NCBI RefSeq assembly: GCF_001613065.1
Contig: NZ_BDBQ01000029.1
Coordinates: 62,001-126,000, forward strand
Direction: 5' to 3'
Length of the DNA: 64,000 bases
DNA from: Nocardia miyunensis NBRC 108239
GTDB lineage: Bacteria > Actinomycetota > Actinomycetes > Mycobacteriales > Mycobacteriaceae
The translations under genes were made by a program, and so were the position numbers. Below, one piece after another: positions 24,765 through 32,740 of the stretch (its first letter is position 1; every line of letters starts with the position of its first letter). The notes under the pieces are model-generated. The model was not told where the DNA came from and did no database searches. It saw only the letters and a list, made by a program, of their open reading frames with translations.

Positions 24765-26363
24765 TCAGGCAGTAGCCAAGTCCGTCGGCTCGAGCGCGGA
24801 AACCGGCTCGGACTGCGGCTGCGGGACGGACACGATCGGCTCGCACGCCTGCGGGCGCACCCAGACCGTGGACAGGCCGCCGGTGAGCAGACGCCGACAC
24901 CAGTGCTCGACGACCTCGGGATGGTCGGTGCGCCGATGGATACCGCGGGATTCGGTTCTGACCAGCGCACTGTATTTGGTCCACCGCGCCACCGCCAGTA
25001 GCGCCGCGGCCTCGCGGGCACGCAATCGATCCGGGCCGCTGCCGCCGAGCGCGAATTCGGTGGCGGGCCACAGGGCGTCGAGTTCGGCGATGCTGTCGCG
25101 CAGGCTGTCCGCGCTGCGCCGATAACTGCGTCGCATGGGCAGGGTGTGCTCCTGGACCAGGCCGATCACCGCGCGCGGATCGAGGCCGGATCCGCCGTGC
25201 AGTCCCGCACCCGGAACCAGCCGCACCGGGCCCCGCCGACCGCGTCCGGTGGCGAAGCGAGCCGCACCGGCGCCCGCCCACACACCCGACGACATCGACC
25301 AGGCCCCACCCTGACCGCCGAACCCGCCGACCGCGCCGGTGATCGGTTCGCGCCCGGTCACCTCGCCTGCCGCGAAGAGTCCGGGAATTGTTGTGGCACA
25401 ATCGAATCCGACGAGCCGCACACCGCCTGCGCCGCGTACGGTGCCCTCCAGCACCGCCCGCACGGGCATGCGCGCAAGATCGCCGGCCACCCGCTGACCC
25501 GGCACGGCGTCGCGCGGATCGAGTTGCCAGCAGGCGTAGACGCGTCGCCCGTCCGCGAGGGCCGCGAGCGCCTGTGCGGCGAATCCCTCTCCCGCACTGC
25601 CGAATACCGTGCCGGACTCGTCGCAGAGGGTGGCCGTCCGCAGCGCGGCCCGGGCGGCCGGCGCGCGCCGCTCCGCACCCGCCGGATGCGGACCCAGCAC
25701 CGGCGCAAGGGAATACGCGCTGGAGAACTCCATGCCGGACAGTTCGCCGCCGGCCTCGGCGGCCATCAGCATCCCGTCGCCGGTATCGACATCGGTCCCC
25801 GCGCCGCCGGACCGGAACGCGCATCCGCCGGTGGCCAGCACCACCGCACCGGCCCGCACGGACCAGGATCGAAAACCGTCGCGAGCCTGAATGCCCGCCG
25901 CGCCGGAGACCACCCCCTCGGGGTCCACCACCAGTTGCAGCGCCGGGTGGTGATCCAGGATCCGCACCCCGGCCAGCACGAGCGCTCGGCGCATACGGGC
26001 GAGGTACTGCGCACCGTCGAGCCGGATCCGGGCCGCGGGCGCCGTACGCCCCATCGGACCGCGCTGCACCGAGCGGGCCAGCCGGTCCGCGTGCCGGTGG
26101 GTCTCGGCCAGCATCCGTGCCATCCACTCCGGATCGCCGAGGCAACCGCCATCGGCCAGACCGCGCGCCACCGCCGCGTCACGCAGCGGGCCGGGCGGGA
26201 TATTCCACAGCGAGACAATACTTTTCGCGGTCGGGCCGCTGTGCCCGCAGCGCGACTTGTCGACCAGCACCACCCGAACTCCGGCACGTGCGGCGGCCAG
26301 CGCCGCCCACACCCCCGCCGGGCCGCCGCCCACCACCAGAACGTCGGCCTCGACGTCGATCAC
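24765..26363 (-). CDS. FAD-dependent oxidoreductase, fumarate-reductase/aspartate-oxidase type
   Basis: Flavoprotein of 532 aa related to the flavoprotein subunits of fumarate reductase, L-aspartate oxidase and adenylylsulfate reductase. The N-terminal dinucleotide-binding motif is VLVVGGGPAGVWAALAAARAG, GAVVLATGGCAF is the second FAD contact, IPGLFAAGEVTGREPITGAVGGFGGQGG is the C-terminal FAD loop, and the helical tail has ALVRTESRGIHRRTDHP, the family's closing motif. No iron-sulfur or membrane-anchor partner is encoded nearby, so it may be soluble and use its own acceptor. Substrate unknown. GTG start at 26363. Confidence 0.88.
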   Translation of the reverse strand: MIDVEADVLVVGGGPAGVWAALAAARAGVRVVLVDKSRCGHSGPTAKSIVSLWNIPPGPLRDAAVARGLADGGCLGDPEWMARMLAETHRHADRLARSVQRGPMGRTAPAARIRLDGAQYLARMRRALVLAGVRILDHHPALQLVVDPEGVVSGAAGIQARDGFRSWSVRAGAVVLATGGCAFRSGGAGTDVDTGDGMLMAAEAGGELSGMEFSSAYSLAPVLGPHPAGAERRAPAARAALRTATLCDESGTVFGSAGEGFAAQALAALADGRRVYACWQLDPRDAVPGQRVAGDLARMPVRAVLEGTVRGAGGVRLVGFDCATTIPGLFAAGEVTGREPITGAVGGFGGQGGAWSMSSGVWAGAGAARFATGRGRRGPVRLVPGAGLHGGSGLDPRAVIGLVQEHTLPMRRSYRRSADSLRDSIAELDALWPATEFALGGSGPDRLRAREAAALLAVARWTKYSALVRTESRGIHRRTDHPEVVEHWCRRLLTGGLSTVWVRPQACEPIVSVPQPQSEPVSALEPTDLATA

Positions 26364-26503
26364 GGCCGCATCCCGCGGCTACCCGACCCCATCATGTGGA
26401 GACATGCCGGCGCCGCGGACTGCTTCGAAGATTCGCTCGCGATCTTGCTCACAAAGAATAAGGTTCGGACACGATTCACCCGTTGGCAACCGTTACACGG
26501 GGG

Positions 26504-26827
26504 TCAATTCCACCATTGCGTAACCAATAGATAACCTGCCGCCACAAAAACGACCACCGATCCGGAGAATGCGGCCAAACCTCGACGCCGATCGGCAAAT
26601 ATCTGCGCAACCGCGGCAACGACCGCCAACCCTATATGCCACCCCACCGCCCGCCCGCCCGGCCCCGGATACCCCCACACGTTCCCCAGCACCGCCGACC
26701 CGGCCACCACCAAGGCCAACACCACCATCCCCGCCGTCACCACCCCGCTGCACCCCCGCAAGGCCCTCACGCCCGACACCCCATCCCGAACCGATCCACC
26801 ACACGCCACCATCTCTCCCACCCCCAT
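26504..26827 (-). CDS. Small membrane protein, hypothetical
   Basis: A 107-aa protein with three probable transmembrane helices: VVTAGMVVLALVVAGSAVLG, HIGLAVVAAVAQIFA, and FSGSVVVFVAAGYLLV. Short basic and Gly-rich loops separate them. AGGAA stands 8 nt before the ATG at 26827. I do not recognise a family. It lies 140 bp upstream of the flavoprotein gene on the same strand and could be its membrane partner, but the gap and the lack of conserved His residues make this only a thought. Confidence 0.6.
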   Translation of the reverse strand: MGVGEMVACGGSVRDGVSGVRALRGCSGVVTAGMVVLALVVAGSAVLGNVWGYPGPGGRAVGWHIGLAVVAAVAQIFADRRRGLAAFSGSVVVFVAAGYLLVTQWWN

Positions 26828-26862
26828 ACACCGTTTCCTGAGCTACCGGCCATCTTCCGTGG

Positions 26863-27310
26863 CGACATTCCGCACCCGCGGAACACCCCATGATCGTTTC
26901 CGCCCATTCCTGTACGAAAGCTTTCGCCCGCAGCAGGATAGACCCGGAAATCAGCGAACGCACGGCCACTCCGCTGCGAACACGGGCGACAGCGTGACAT
27001 ACCGCGGCCATTCGGGCACGCCCGAAAATACTGTTCCACAATATGATTCAACCGCCAGTGCGTGGATGCACCGGTCGGCACAGCTGAGCCATCCTCGTGA
27101 TACGGGCGGTATGACGGCAGATCACACCTCTCCGTCGCCGCCCGAAAGTGCCGAATCACAACAGAACAGAACCGGCAACGACCGTCCGCTCCGCGCGATC
27201 TCGCCGAGCGACCGTCAGGATACGAGCGGCCCGATGACATATCGCGATCATCCAGACCCCTCTGAAAGTTATGGCTCACAAGGGAACAGAATGGAAAGCC
27301 GCCAACCGTC
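26863..27310. repeat. About 120-bp diverged tandem repeats in an intergenic region
   Basis: GACAT- or GACGG-type units begin at about 26863, 26996, 27113 and 27236. Each continues with a CGCG/ATC-rich stretch, then CCCGAAA or TCTGAAA, then CACAA with GAACAGAA or a variant, then a CG-rich end and GATACGGGCGG before the next unit. Copies 3 and 4 are the most alike. Open frames cross the block on both strands (171 codons plus, 231 codons minus) and show the repeat as 39-41-residue units. I see no recognisable protein and treat it as non-coding for now. It fills the 560-bp gap 26828-27389. Confidence 0.6.
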
Positions 27311-27389
27311 CCGCGTGATCCGACGCCGGCGCGGACGAGTTCCGGGCGACGCGGATGTCGGCGCTGCGCGATGACGCGCGGTCCGGGGG

Positions 27390-28244
27390 TCATGCGGTGA
27401 TCACCGGGACGCCGCTCGCCTTGCTGGCGAGTTTCTCGAATTGCACCGGGTCCGTGGTGCATTCGCCCAGAGCGATGACCTTGTTCGCACCGTGGTAGTC
27501 CGAGGAGCCGGTGGTGAGCAGGCCGAGTTCGGCGGCCAGATCGCGCAGAATCGCGCGGTCGGACGAATTGTGGTCGGGGTGGTCGAGTTCCAGGCCGCCG
27601 AGGCCCAGGGTGGCCAGGTCGCGGATGTCGTCGAGGGCGAGCAGGCGGCCGCGCGTGCGTGCGCGGGCATGGGCCACCACGGCGACTCCGCCTGCCGCGG
27701 TGACCATTTCGACCGCCGCGCGCAGCGGGGTATCGGCCTTCTCCGCGTAGTAGCGACCACGCGGGGCCAGCAAACTCACGAAGGCCGCGTCCACCGTCGG
27801 CACCACTCCGGCCGCGACGAGGGCTCGCGCCAGATGCGGGCGGCCCGCCGCGGGCCCCGCCGAGGCGAGGACCTCGTCCGGATCGACGGGCAGCCCGTCC
27901 GCGGCCATCCGCTGGGCCATCGCCCGCACCCGGGCGACCCGCTCACCGCGCAGCCGCTCCCGTTCGCGGGCGAAGGCGGTATCGGCCGGATCGAACAGAT
28001 AGGCCAGCAGATGCACCGGCACCGGCCACCCGTCCTCCCCCATCCCCTGACACGACATCTCCATACCGCGCACCAGACTCATCCCCGCCGGTAACGCCGC
28101 GGCGGCCTCGTCCCACCCCGCGGTCGTGTCGTGATCAGTGATCGCGATCACATCGAGCCCCACCGCAGCCGCATTGCGGATCAGCTCAGCGGGGCTGTCG
28201 GTCCCATCGGAGGCGGTGCTGTGAGTGTGAAGGTCGATGCGCAC
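27390..28244 (-). CDS. PHP-domain phosphoesterase (TrpH/YciV, RNase AM-like)
   Basis: Metal-dependent phosphoesterase of 284 aa. The PHP metal motifs are clear: DLHTHSTASDG near the N terminus, ITDHDT, a Glu in RGMEMSC, AHARA, and the C-terminal SSDYHG. Characterised homologues remove 3' phosphate from 3',5'-nucleoside bisphosphates or act as 5'-3' exonuclease on RNA ends. The GTG at 28244 gives MRIDLHTHS; no ribosome site is seen. It is followed on the left only by the repeat-bearing spacer. The upstream gene is the SUFU-domain protein, 280 bp away. Confidence 0.9.
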   Translation of the reverse strand: MRIDLHTHSTASDGTDSPAELIRNAAAVGLDVIAITDHDTTAGWDEAAAALPAGMSLVRGMEMSCQGMGEDGWPVPVHLLAYLFDPADTAFARERERLRGERVARVRAMAQRMAADGLPVDPDEVLASAGPAAGRPHLARALVAAGVVPTVDAAFVSLLAPRGRYYAEKADTPLRAAVEMVTAAGGVAVVAHARARTRGRLLALDDIRDLATLGLGGLELDHPDHNSSDRAILRDLAAELGLLTTGSSDYHGANKVIALGECTTDPVQFEKLASKASGVPVITA

Positions 28245-28524
28245 TGTGTTATTTTTGCCTCCGCTTCGCTCCGGCGGGCCGCGGCCCCCAAGGGCCGCAG
28301 CCTTTGGTGTTGACGTTATCCGAGATCGGCAGAACTCAGGTGCCGTGATGTTCAGTCTCCGCTCCGGCAGGCCGAGGGTTGACGTTCTTCGGAGTCGGCG
28401 GAGATCGGGTGCCCTTGATGGCCGGTCGCCGCTTCGGATGCCTGCTGGATCGCCCCGACCTCGATCCACGCCGCACAGGGCCAGTGTGCCGCGGCTCGCA
28501 CGGCTGTGGTGGGGCGGCGGAGGG
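28245..28524. repeat. Spacer with a direct repeat of about 70 bp and a GC hairpin
   Basis: GTTGACGTT occurs at about 28309 and 28378, each followed by a diverged CGGAGATCGG/TCAGGTGCCxTGATG stretch and each preceded by CGCTCCGGC-GGCCG, so a unit of about 70 bp is duplicated. GCGGCCC (28281-28287) and GGGCCGC (28292-28298) form a 7-bp stem with a CCAA loop and could terminate minus-strand transcripts. No credible gene is present. Confidence 0.4.
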
Positions 28525-29097
28525 TCAGAGATTCGCCGCGCCGCGGCCCGGATCGCGCACGTCGATTCCGGCTTCGGCCCATGCCTCGCGCAACGCGGGC
28601 GCACCGCGCAGGCGCACCCAGGCGGCCTCGGTGGCGGTGATCGGTGAGACCGACAGGAATCGCACGGGATCCGCGGGTTCGGGGAGGTCGAGTTCCGGGA
28701 CGTCGCCGGGGCCGAGCAGAACCGCGGTGAACGGGGCGTTGGCCCACAACGGTTCTCCGAGGTCCAGCAGCGCATCCGGTTGCAACACAACGCCTTCCAC
28801 TGCGGGGGAGGCGATCAGCACGCCCAGCGCGCGGGTCAGCCCGGTGTGCGCGTCGCCGCCGCGCAGGGTCAGCACCAGCTCCGCGCGCGGCCCGCGCTCC
28901 GGATCGACCACGGCCGCGGCGGGATCGGTCATCGGATGCCGCGCGCCGCCGAGGGTGACGTAATGCACGAACTCACCGTCGGGAATGCGCAGGATCTCGA
29001 TCGGCTCGAGCCCGAGAAATGTCACCGAGGCCGAATCGGCCGTCCCGACACCGAAATGCCCGAGCACCGCAGCCCGGACCGATTCGATCACATCCAT
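28525..29097 (-). CDS. Suppressor-of-fused (SUFU) domain protein
   Basis: Protein of 190 aa with the bacterial SUFU-like fold, cytosolic. Typical features are VHYVTLGGARHPMTDP near residue 45, the RAELVLTLRGG strand, and a C-terminal FLSVSPITATEAAWVRLRGAPALREAWAEAGIDV, where the family recognises another protein. In bacteria such domains occur as stress-linked or immunity-type proteins; no partner is evident here. ATG start at 29097, with GGGGGAG 9 nt upstream. An in-frame extension to 29283 is not conserved-looking. Confidence 0.8.
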   Translation of the reverse strand: MDVIESVRAAVLGHFGVGTADSASVTFLGLEPIEILRIPDGEFVHYVTLGGARHPMTDPAAAVVDPERGPRAELVLTLRGGDAHTGLTRALGVLIASPAVEGVVLQPDALLDLGEPLWANAPFTAVLLGPGDVPELDLPEPADPVRFLSVSPITATEAAWVRLRGAPALREAWAEAGIDVRDPGRGAANL

Positions 29098-29176
29098 GTG
29101 GAACCGACTCCCCCATGAGCACGACAGGATTCGATCACGCGCCGCCGACGCGTGCGTGCTGGATCGCTCATACCGC

Positions 29177-29668
29177 TCAGATCGCCAGCTTGGCAAGCAT
29201 GTCGCGGGCCTGTTCGGCGGCCTTCGGCTCGCACAGCACGTCGTAGCGACCGGCCACCAACTGCATGGTGGACGCGAAATCACGCTGACCGCGCGTGGCC
29301 GCGTACGGGATCGAGGTGGAGATCACGCCGAAGATCACACCGCCCACCAGGCCGACGATCAGCGGGCCGACCGCGCCGCCAGTGGTGAACAGGCTCAGCA
29401 GCAGTCCGAGGAACAGGCCTAGCCAGGCGCCCGAAACCATGCCGCCGCCAATGACTTTGCCCCAGGTCAACCGGTAGAGCACCCGCTCGACCTGCATCAG
29501 GTCCACCCCGACGATGGTCACGTTCTGCACCGGGAACTGGTTGTCGGCCAGATAGTCGACCGCGCGTTGGGCCTCGGCATACGTCGGATACGACCCGACA
29601 GGCCAGCCCGACGGCGGGGTCGGCAGGCCCTGCCGATTGCGGTTCGAATTCCCGAGTGGGTTGGTCAT
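29177..29668 (-). CDS. General-stress-protein-like membrane protein (DUF1269/YflT type)
   Basis: A 163-aa protein, apparently the counterpart of mycobacterial Rv1231c. A YflT-like N-terminal half (VGSYPTYAEAQRAVDYLADNQFPVQNVTIVG) is followed by two Gly-rich membrane-type helices (GGMVSGAWLGLFLGLLLSL and GPLIVGLVGGVIFGVISTS) and a C-terminal half that repeats the sensing strand (RYDVLCEPKAAEQARDMLAKL). Probably inner-membrane. The start lies 12 bp after the CitE-like gene stop, and the two are likely cotranscribed. Confidence 0.82.
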   Translation of the reverse strand: MTNPLGNSNRNRQGLPTPPSGWPVGSYPTYAEAQRAVDYLADNQFPVQNVTIVGVDLMQVERVLYRLTWGKVIGGGMVSGAWLGLFLGLLLSLFTTGGAVGPLIVGLVGGVIFGVISTSIPYAATRGQRDFASTMQLVAGRYDVLCEPKAAEQARDMLAKLAI

Positions 29669-29680
29669 AACTCCATCATG

Positions 29681-30637
29681 CTAGTTCTCGGCGGCCGGCG
29701 GGGGTACGAAACGCGTAGTTCGCGCCATTCCCGCGGCCCGGCCCTTCTCCGCTATGACGTGCGCCATCTTCGCGCTCGCCTCATCGATCATCTCCGCGCC
29801 CAGCATCACCGCGCCGCGGGCGCCGCCGTCGGCCGAGGTGTGATAAGCGTACGCGTCCAGAATCTCCTCGGCGCGGTCGTAATCGGCCTGGCGCGGACTG
29901 AAGATCTCGTTCGCGGCCTCGATCTGCGTCGGGTGCAGCACCCATTTGCCGTCGAAGCCCAGCGCGGCGGTGCGAGCCGCGGCCCGCCGGAACGCATCCA
30001 GATCACGAATCTGCAGGTAGGGACCATCGATCGCCTGCAGGCCGTGCGCGCGGGCGGTGAGCAGGATGGTCATCAGAATGTGATGGTAGGCATCGCCGGT
30101 GTCGTAGCCCTCGGGCTGCTCCCCGACGACCAGCGTGCGCATATTGATACTGGCCATGAAATCGGCGGGACCGAAAACCAGCGTCTGAACCCGCGGGCTC
30201 GCGGTGGCGATCTCATCGATGTTGCGCAGGCCCAGGGCGTTCTCCAGCTGCGGTTCGATGCCGATACTGCCGACCTCGAGTTCGCACGCCTTCTCCAGCT
30301 GGGTCAGCAGCAGATCCAGCGCCCGCACCTGACCGGCGTCGACCACCTTGGGCAGCAGGATCGCGTCCAGATGCGCGCCCGCGCCCTCGACCACGGCGAT
30401 CACGTCGGCGTAGGTCCACGGCGTGGTCCAGTCGTTGACCCGCACCACCCGGATCTGATCACCCCAGCCCGGTGAATTCAGCGCTGCGACAATATTTCCC
30501 CGCGCCGCGACCTTGGCGGCGGGTGCCACCGCGTCCTCGAGATCCAGGAATATCTCGTCGGCCGCGAGCCCCTTGGCCTTCTCGATCATCTTGGGGTTGC
30601 TCCCGGGGACTGCGAGCACCGAACGGCGGGTTGGCAT
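29681..30637 (-). CDS. HpcH/HpaI aldolase/citrate lyase family protein (CitE-like)
   Basis: C-C lyase of 318 aa acting on a CoA ester such as malyl-CoA or citramalyl-CoA. The opening RRSVLAVPGSNPKMIEKA, the metal site DLEDAVAP, the Glu in SIGIEPQLENALGL, VFGPADFMASI and the late GFDGKWVLHPTQIEAAN are all typical of CitE-like and malyl-CoA lyase proteins. No citrate lyase alpha or gamma subunits are nearby, so it is the stand-alone type. GGAGGAG lies 6 nt before the ATG at 30637, which I prefer to the upstream start at 30652. It diverges from the MgtE_N gene. Confidence 0.92.
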   Translation of the reverse strand: MPTRRSVLAVPGSNPKMIEKAKGLAADEIFLDLEDAVAPAAKVAARGNIVAALNSPGWGDQIRVVRVNDWTTPWTYADVIAVVEGAGAHLDAILLPKVVDAGQVRALDLLLTQLEKACELEVGSIGIEPQLENALGLRNIDEIATASPRVQTLVFGPADFMASINMRTLVVGEQPEGYDTGDAYHHILMTILLTARAHGLQAIDGPYLQIRDLDAFRRAAARTAALGFDGKWVLHPTQIEAANEIFSPRQADYDRAEEILDAYAYHTSADGGARGAVMLGAEMIDEASAKMAHVIAEKGRAAGMARTTRFVPPPAAEN

Positions 30638-30714
30638 ACGCGACTCCTCCACGTCTGGGTTCGGTGGTGAGTCTATCGATACGGCCCTCGAGCGCTGCCT
30701 CTAACCTTTGAAGC

Positions 30715-32055
30715 ATGGCTTCGACGAGGGTTTTCGCGGCCAGGCTCGCCGGTTTGGTGGTCCTGGGTCCGGACGGCGAATCGATCGGCCGCGTACGGGA
30801 CGCGGCCATCTCGATTCGCTTCGACCGACAACAACCCCGAGTCCTCGGGCTCATCGTCGAATTGCCAACGCGCAAACGCATTTTCGTCCCCATGCTCCGA
30901 GTCACCTCGATCGAACCCGGTTCGGTCAGCCTCAACACCGGAACGGTCAGCCTGCGCCGGTTCCAGAAGCGTCCCGGCGAGATGCTCGCCCTGGCCCAGA
31001 TCCTCGACTCGCGCGTGTACGTCGAGGATCCCGACCTGCCCGAACTCGCCGGCGTCGAGGTCTTCGTGGCCGATTTGGGCATGGAGCAGACCCGCACTCG
31101 CGACTGGGTGGTCTCGCGCGTGGCGGTGCGCCGCTATCGCGGACTGGGCCGGGCCCTGCGTCGCAGCGCGATACACGTCGTGGACTGGAACGATGTCCGG
31201 GGCCTGACTTTGCAGCAACTCAATCTGCCCGGACAGAGCGTGACCGCCCTGCTCGAGCAGTTCGAGGGCCTGCGTCCCGCCGACGTGGCCCATCTGCTGC
31301 GCGAACTGCCCGAGAAACGTCGCATCGAACTGGTCCGCGCGCTCGACAACGAACGGCTCGCCGACGTCGTCCAGGAGTTGCCCGAGACCGACCAGATCGA
31401 TGTGATGCAGAATCTGGGCGTGTCCCGCGCGGCCGACGTGCTCGAGGCGATGGATCCCGACGACGCCGCCGACCTGCTGGGCGAACTGCCCAAGGGTGAG
31501 GCCGAAGCACTGCTGGCGCAGATGGATCCGGAGGAGTCCGAACCGGTGCGCCGCCTGCTCGAGTACTCCCCCTACACCGCGGGCGGCATGATGACGCCCG
31601 AACCGGTGGTGCTGCCCCCGGCCGCCAACGTGGCCGAGGCGCTGGCGCGGGTGCGCGATCCCGATCTGCCCGCGGCGCTGGCCTCGATGGTGTTCGTCGT
31701 CCGCCCGCCCACGGCCACCCCGACGGGACGCTATCTGGGTTGCGTGCATACTCAGCGATTGCTGCGCGAACCACCGGCAACCCTGCTCGGCGGTATCGTC
31801 GACACCGATCTGTCCCAGCTGCGGCCGGAGACCACGCTTCCCGCGGTGACGCGCTATTTCGCCACCTACAACCTGGTGTGCGGGCCGGTGGTCGACTCGG
31901 AGAATCACCTGGTGGGCGCGGTGACCGTCGACGATCTTCTCGATCATCTGCTGCCCGAGGACTGGCGAGAACACGACGAGGAGGCACACGAGGTCCAAGC
32001 CGGCGCGCACGCGGGCACGGGCGTAGGTACCGCGGCCGAAGGAGAAGTGCAGTGA
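30715..32055 (+). CDS. PRC-barrel/MgtE_N/CBS protein without membrane domain
   Basis: A 446-aa protein resembling mycobacterial Rv1232c. Domains in order: a PRC-barrel-like segment (FAARLAGLVVLGPDGESIGRV), a second barrel-like part near residue 95-160, MgtE N-domain helices built from repeats such as LRPADVAHLLRELPEKRRIELVRALDNERLADVVQELPE (given here by its start and end motifs, residues about 185-290), and a CBS pair beginning GGMMTPEPVVLP. The five transmembrane helices of the MgtE Mg2+ channel are absent, so it is a cytosolic sensor-like relative rather than a channel. TAACCT ends 7 bp before the ATG, so the mRNA is probably leaderless. It overlaps the DUF1003 gene by 4 bp. Confidence 0.85.
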   Translation: MASTRVFAARLAGLVVLGPDGESIGRVRDAAISIRFDRQQPRVLGLIVELPTRKRIFVPMLRVTSIEPGSVSLNTGTVSLRRFQKRPGEMLALAQILDSRVYVEDPDLPELAGVEVFVADLGMEQTRTRDWVVSRVAVRRYRGLGRALRRSAIHVVDWNDVRGLTLQQLNLPGQSVTALLEQFEGLRPADVAHLLRELPEKRRIELVRALDNERLADVVQELPETDQIDVMQNLGVSRAADVLEAMDPDDAADLLGELPKGEAEALLAQMDPEESEPVRRLLEYSPYTAGGMMTPEPVVLPPAANVAEALARVRDPDLPAALASMVFVVRPPTATPTGRYLGCVHTQRLLREPPATLLGGIVDTDLSQLRPETTLPAVTRYFATYNLVCGPVVDSENHLVGAVTVDDLLDHLLPEDWREHDEEAHEVQAGAHAGTGVGTAAEGEVQ

Positions 32056-32636
32056 CCGAACGCGCCGATAAGCCTCGCGCCCGCCTGGAGACCCCGGTCG
32101 AGGGCAGATTCCGCTTCGATTTCGACGCCGAGGCGATGGCCCGGACCAGCGAGCGGATCGCCCGGTTCCTGGGCACCGGCCGCTATCTGGCGATCCAGAC
32201 CGTCATCGTGGCCGTGTGGATCGTGGTGAACGTCTTCACGATCGCCCTGCGCTGGGATCCCTATCCGTTCATCCTGCTCAACCTGGCGTTCTCCACCCAG
32301 GCCGCGTACGCCGCGCCGCTGATCCTGCTCGCGCAGAACCGGCAGGACAACCGGGACCGGGTCTCGCTCGAGGAGGATCGCCGCCGCGCCGCACAGACCA
32401 AGGCCGACACCGAATTCCTGGCCCGCGAACTGGCCGCGCTGCGGATCGCGGTCGGCGAGGTGGCCACGCGCGACTACCTCCGCCGCGAACTCGAGGACAT
32501 CAAGGGCATGCTGAACCGGATCGAGTCGATCACCCCGATCGACGATGAAGATTCGGGAGATGGGCCCAAAACGAGGAAGAGTACCGATCGGAAGAGGGGA
32601 CAGGTACCGATTTCGCCACAAATTGGTGGCAACTGA
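32052..32636 (+). CDS. DUF1003 membrane protein
   Basis: A 194-aa protein of the DUF1003 family. The hallmark segment has two transmembrane helices (YLAIQTVIVAVWIVVNVFTIALRW and FILLNLAFSTQAAYAAPLILLAQNRQ) with the conserved DPYPF-x-LLNLAFSTQAAY...LAQNRQ pattern, then a charged coiled-coil-like tail ending in a basic stretch. GTG start at 32052 overlaps the previous stop (GTGA), so its translation is coupled to the MgtE_N/CBS protein; the same gene pair is adjacent in mycobacteria. Function unknown; a role with the MgtE-like sensor in the membrane is plausible. Confidence 0.88.
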   Translation: MTERADKPRARLETPVEGRFRFDFDAEAMARTSERIARFLGTGRYLAIQTVIVAVWIVVNVFTIALRWDPYPFILLNLAFSTQAAYAAPLILLAQNRQDNRDRVSLEEDRRRAAQTKADTEFLARELAALRIAVGEVATRDYLRRELEDIKGMLNRIESITPIDDEDSGDGPKTRKSTDRKRGQVPISPQIGGN

Positions 32637-32740
32637 CCGCAAATATCGACAACATCACCGAGACCCGTGGGTAACCTGGATCACGTTGCTCGGAACGGCG
32701 GGTTGTACCCGGGCCGCTCATATGACCAGAGGGGATTGGT

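Noticed and set aside
26859..27374. 171-aa plus-strand frame through the 120-bp repeats
   Set aside because: Both strands are open and neither resembles a known protein; kept as a repeat region rather than called as a gene.
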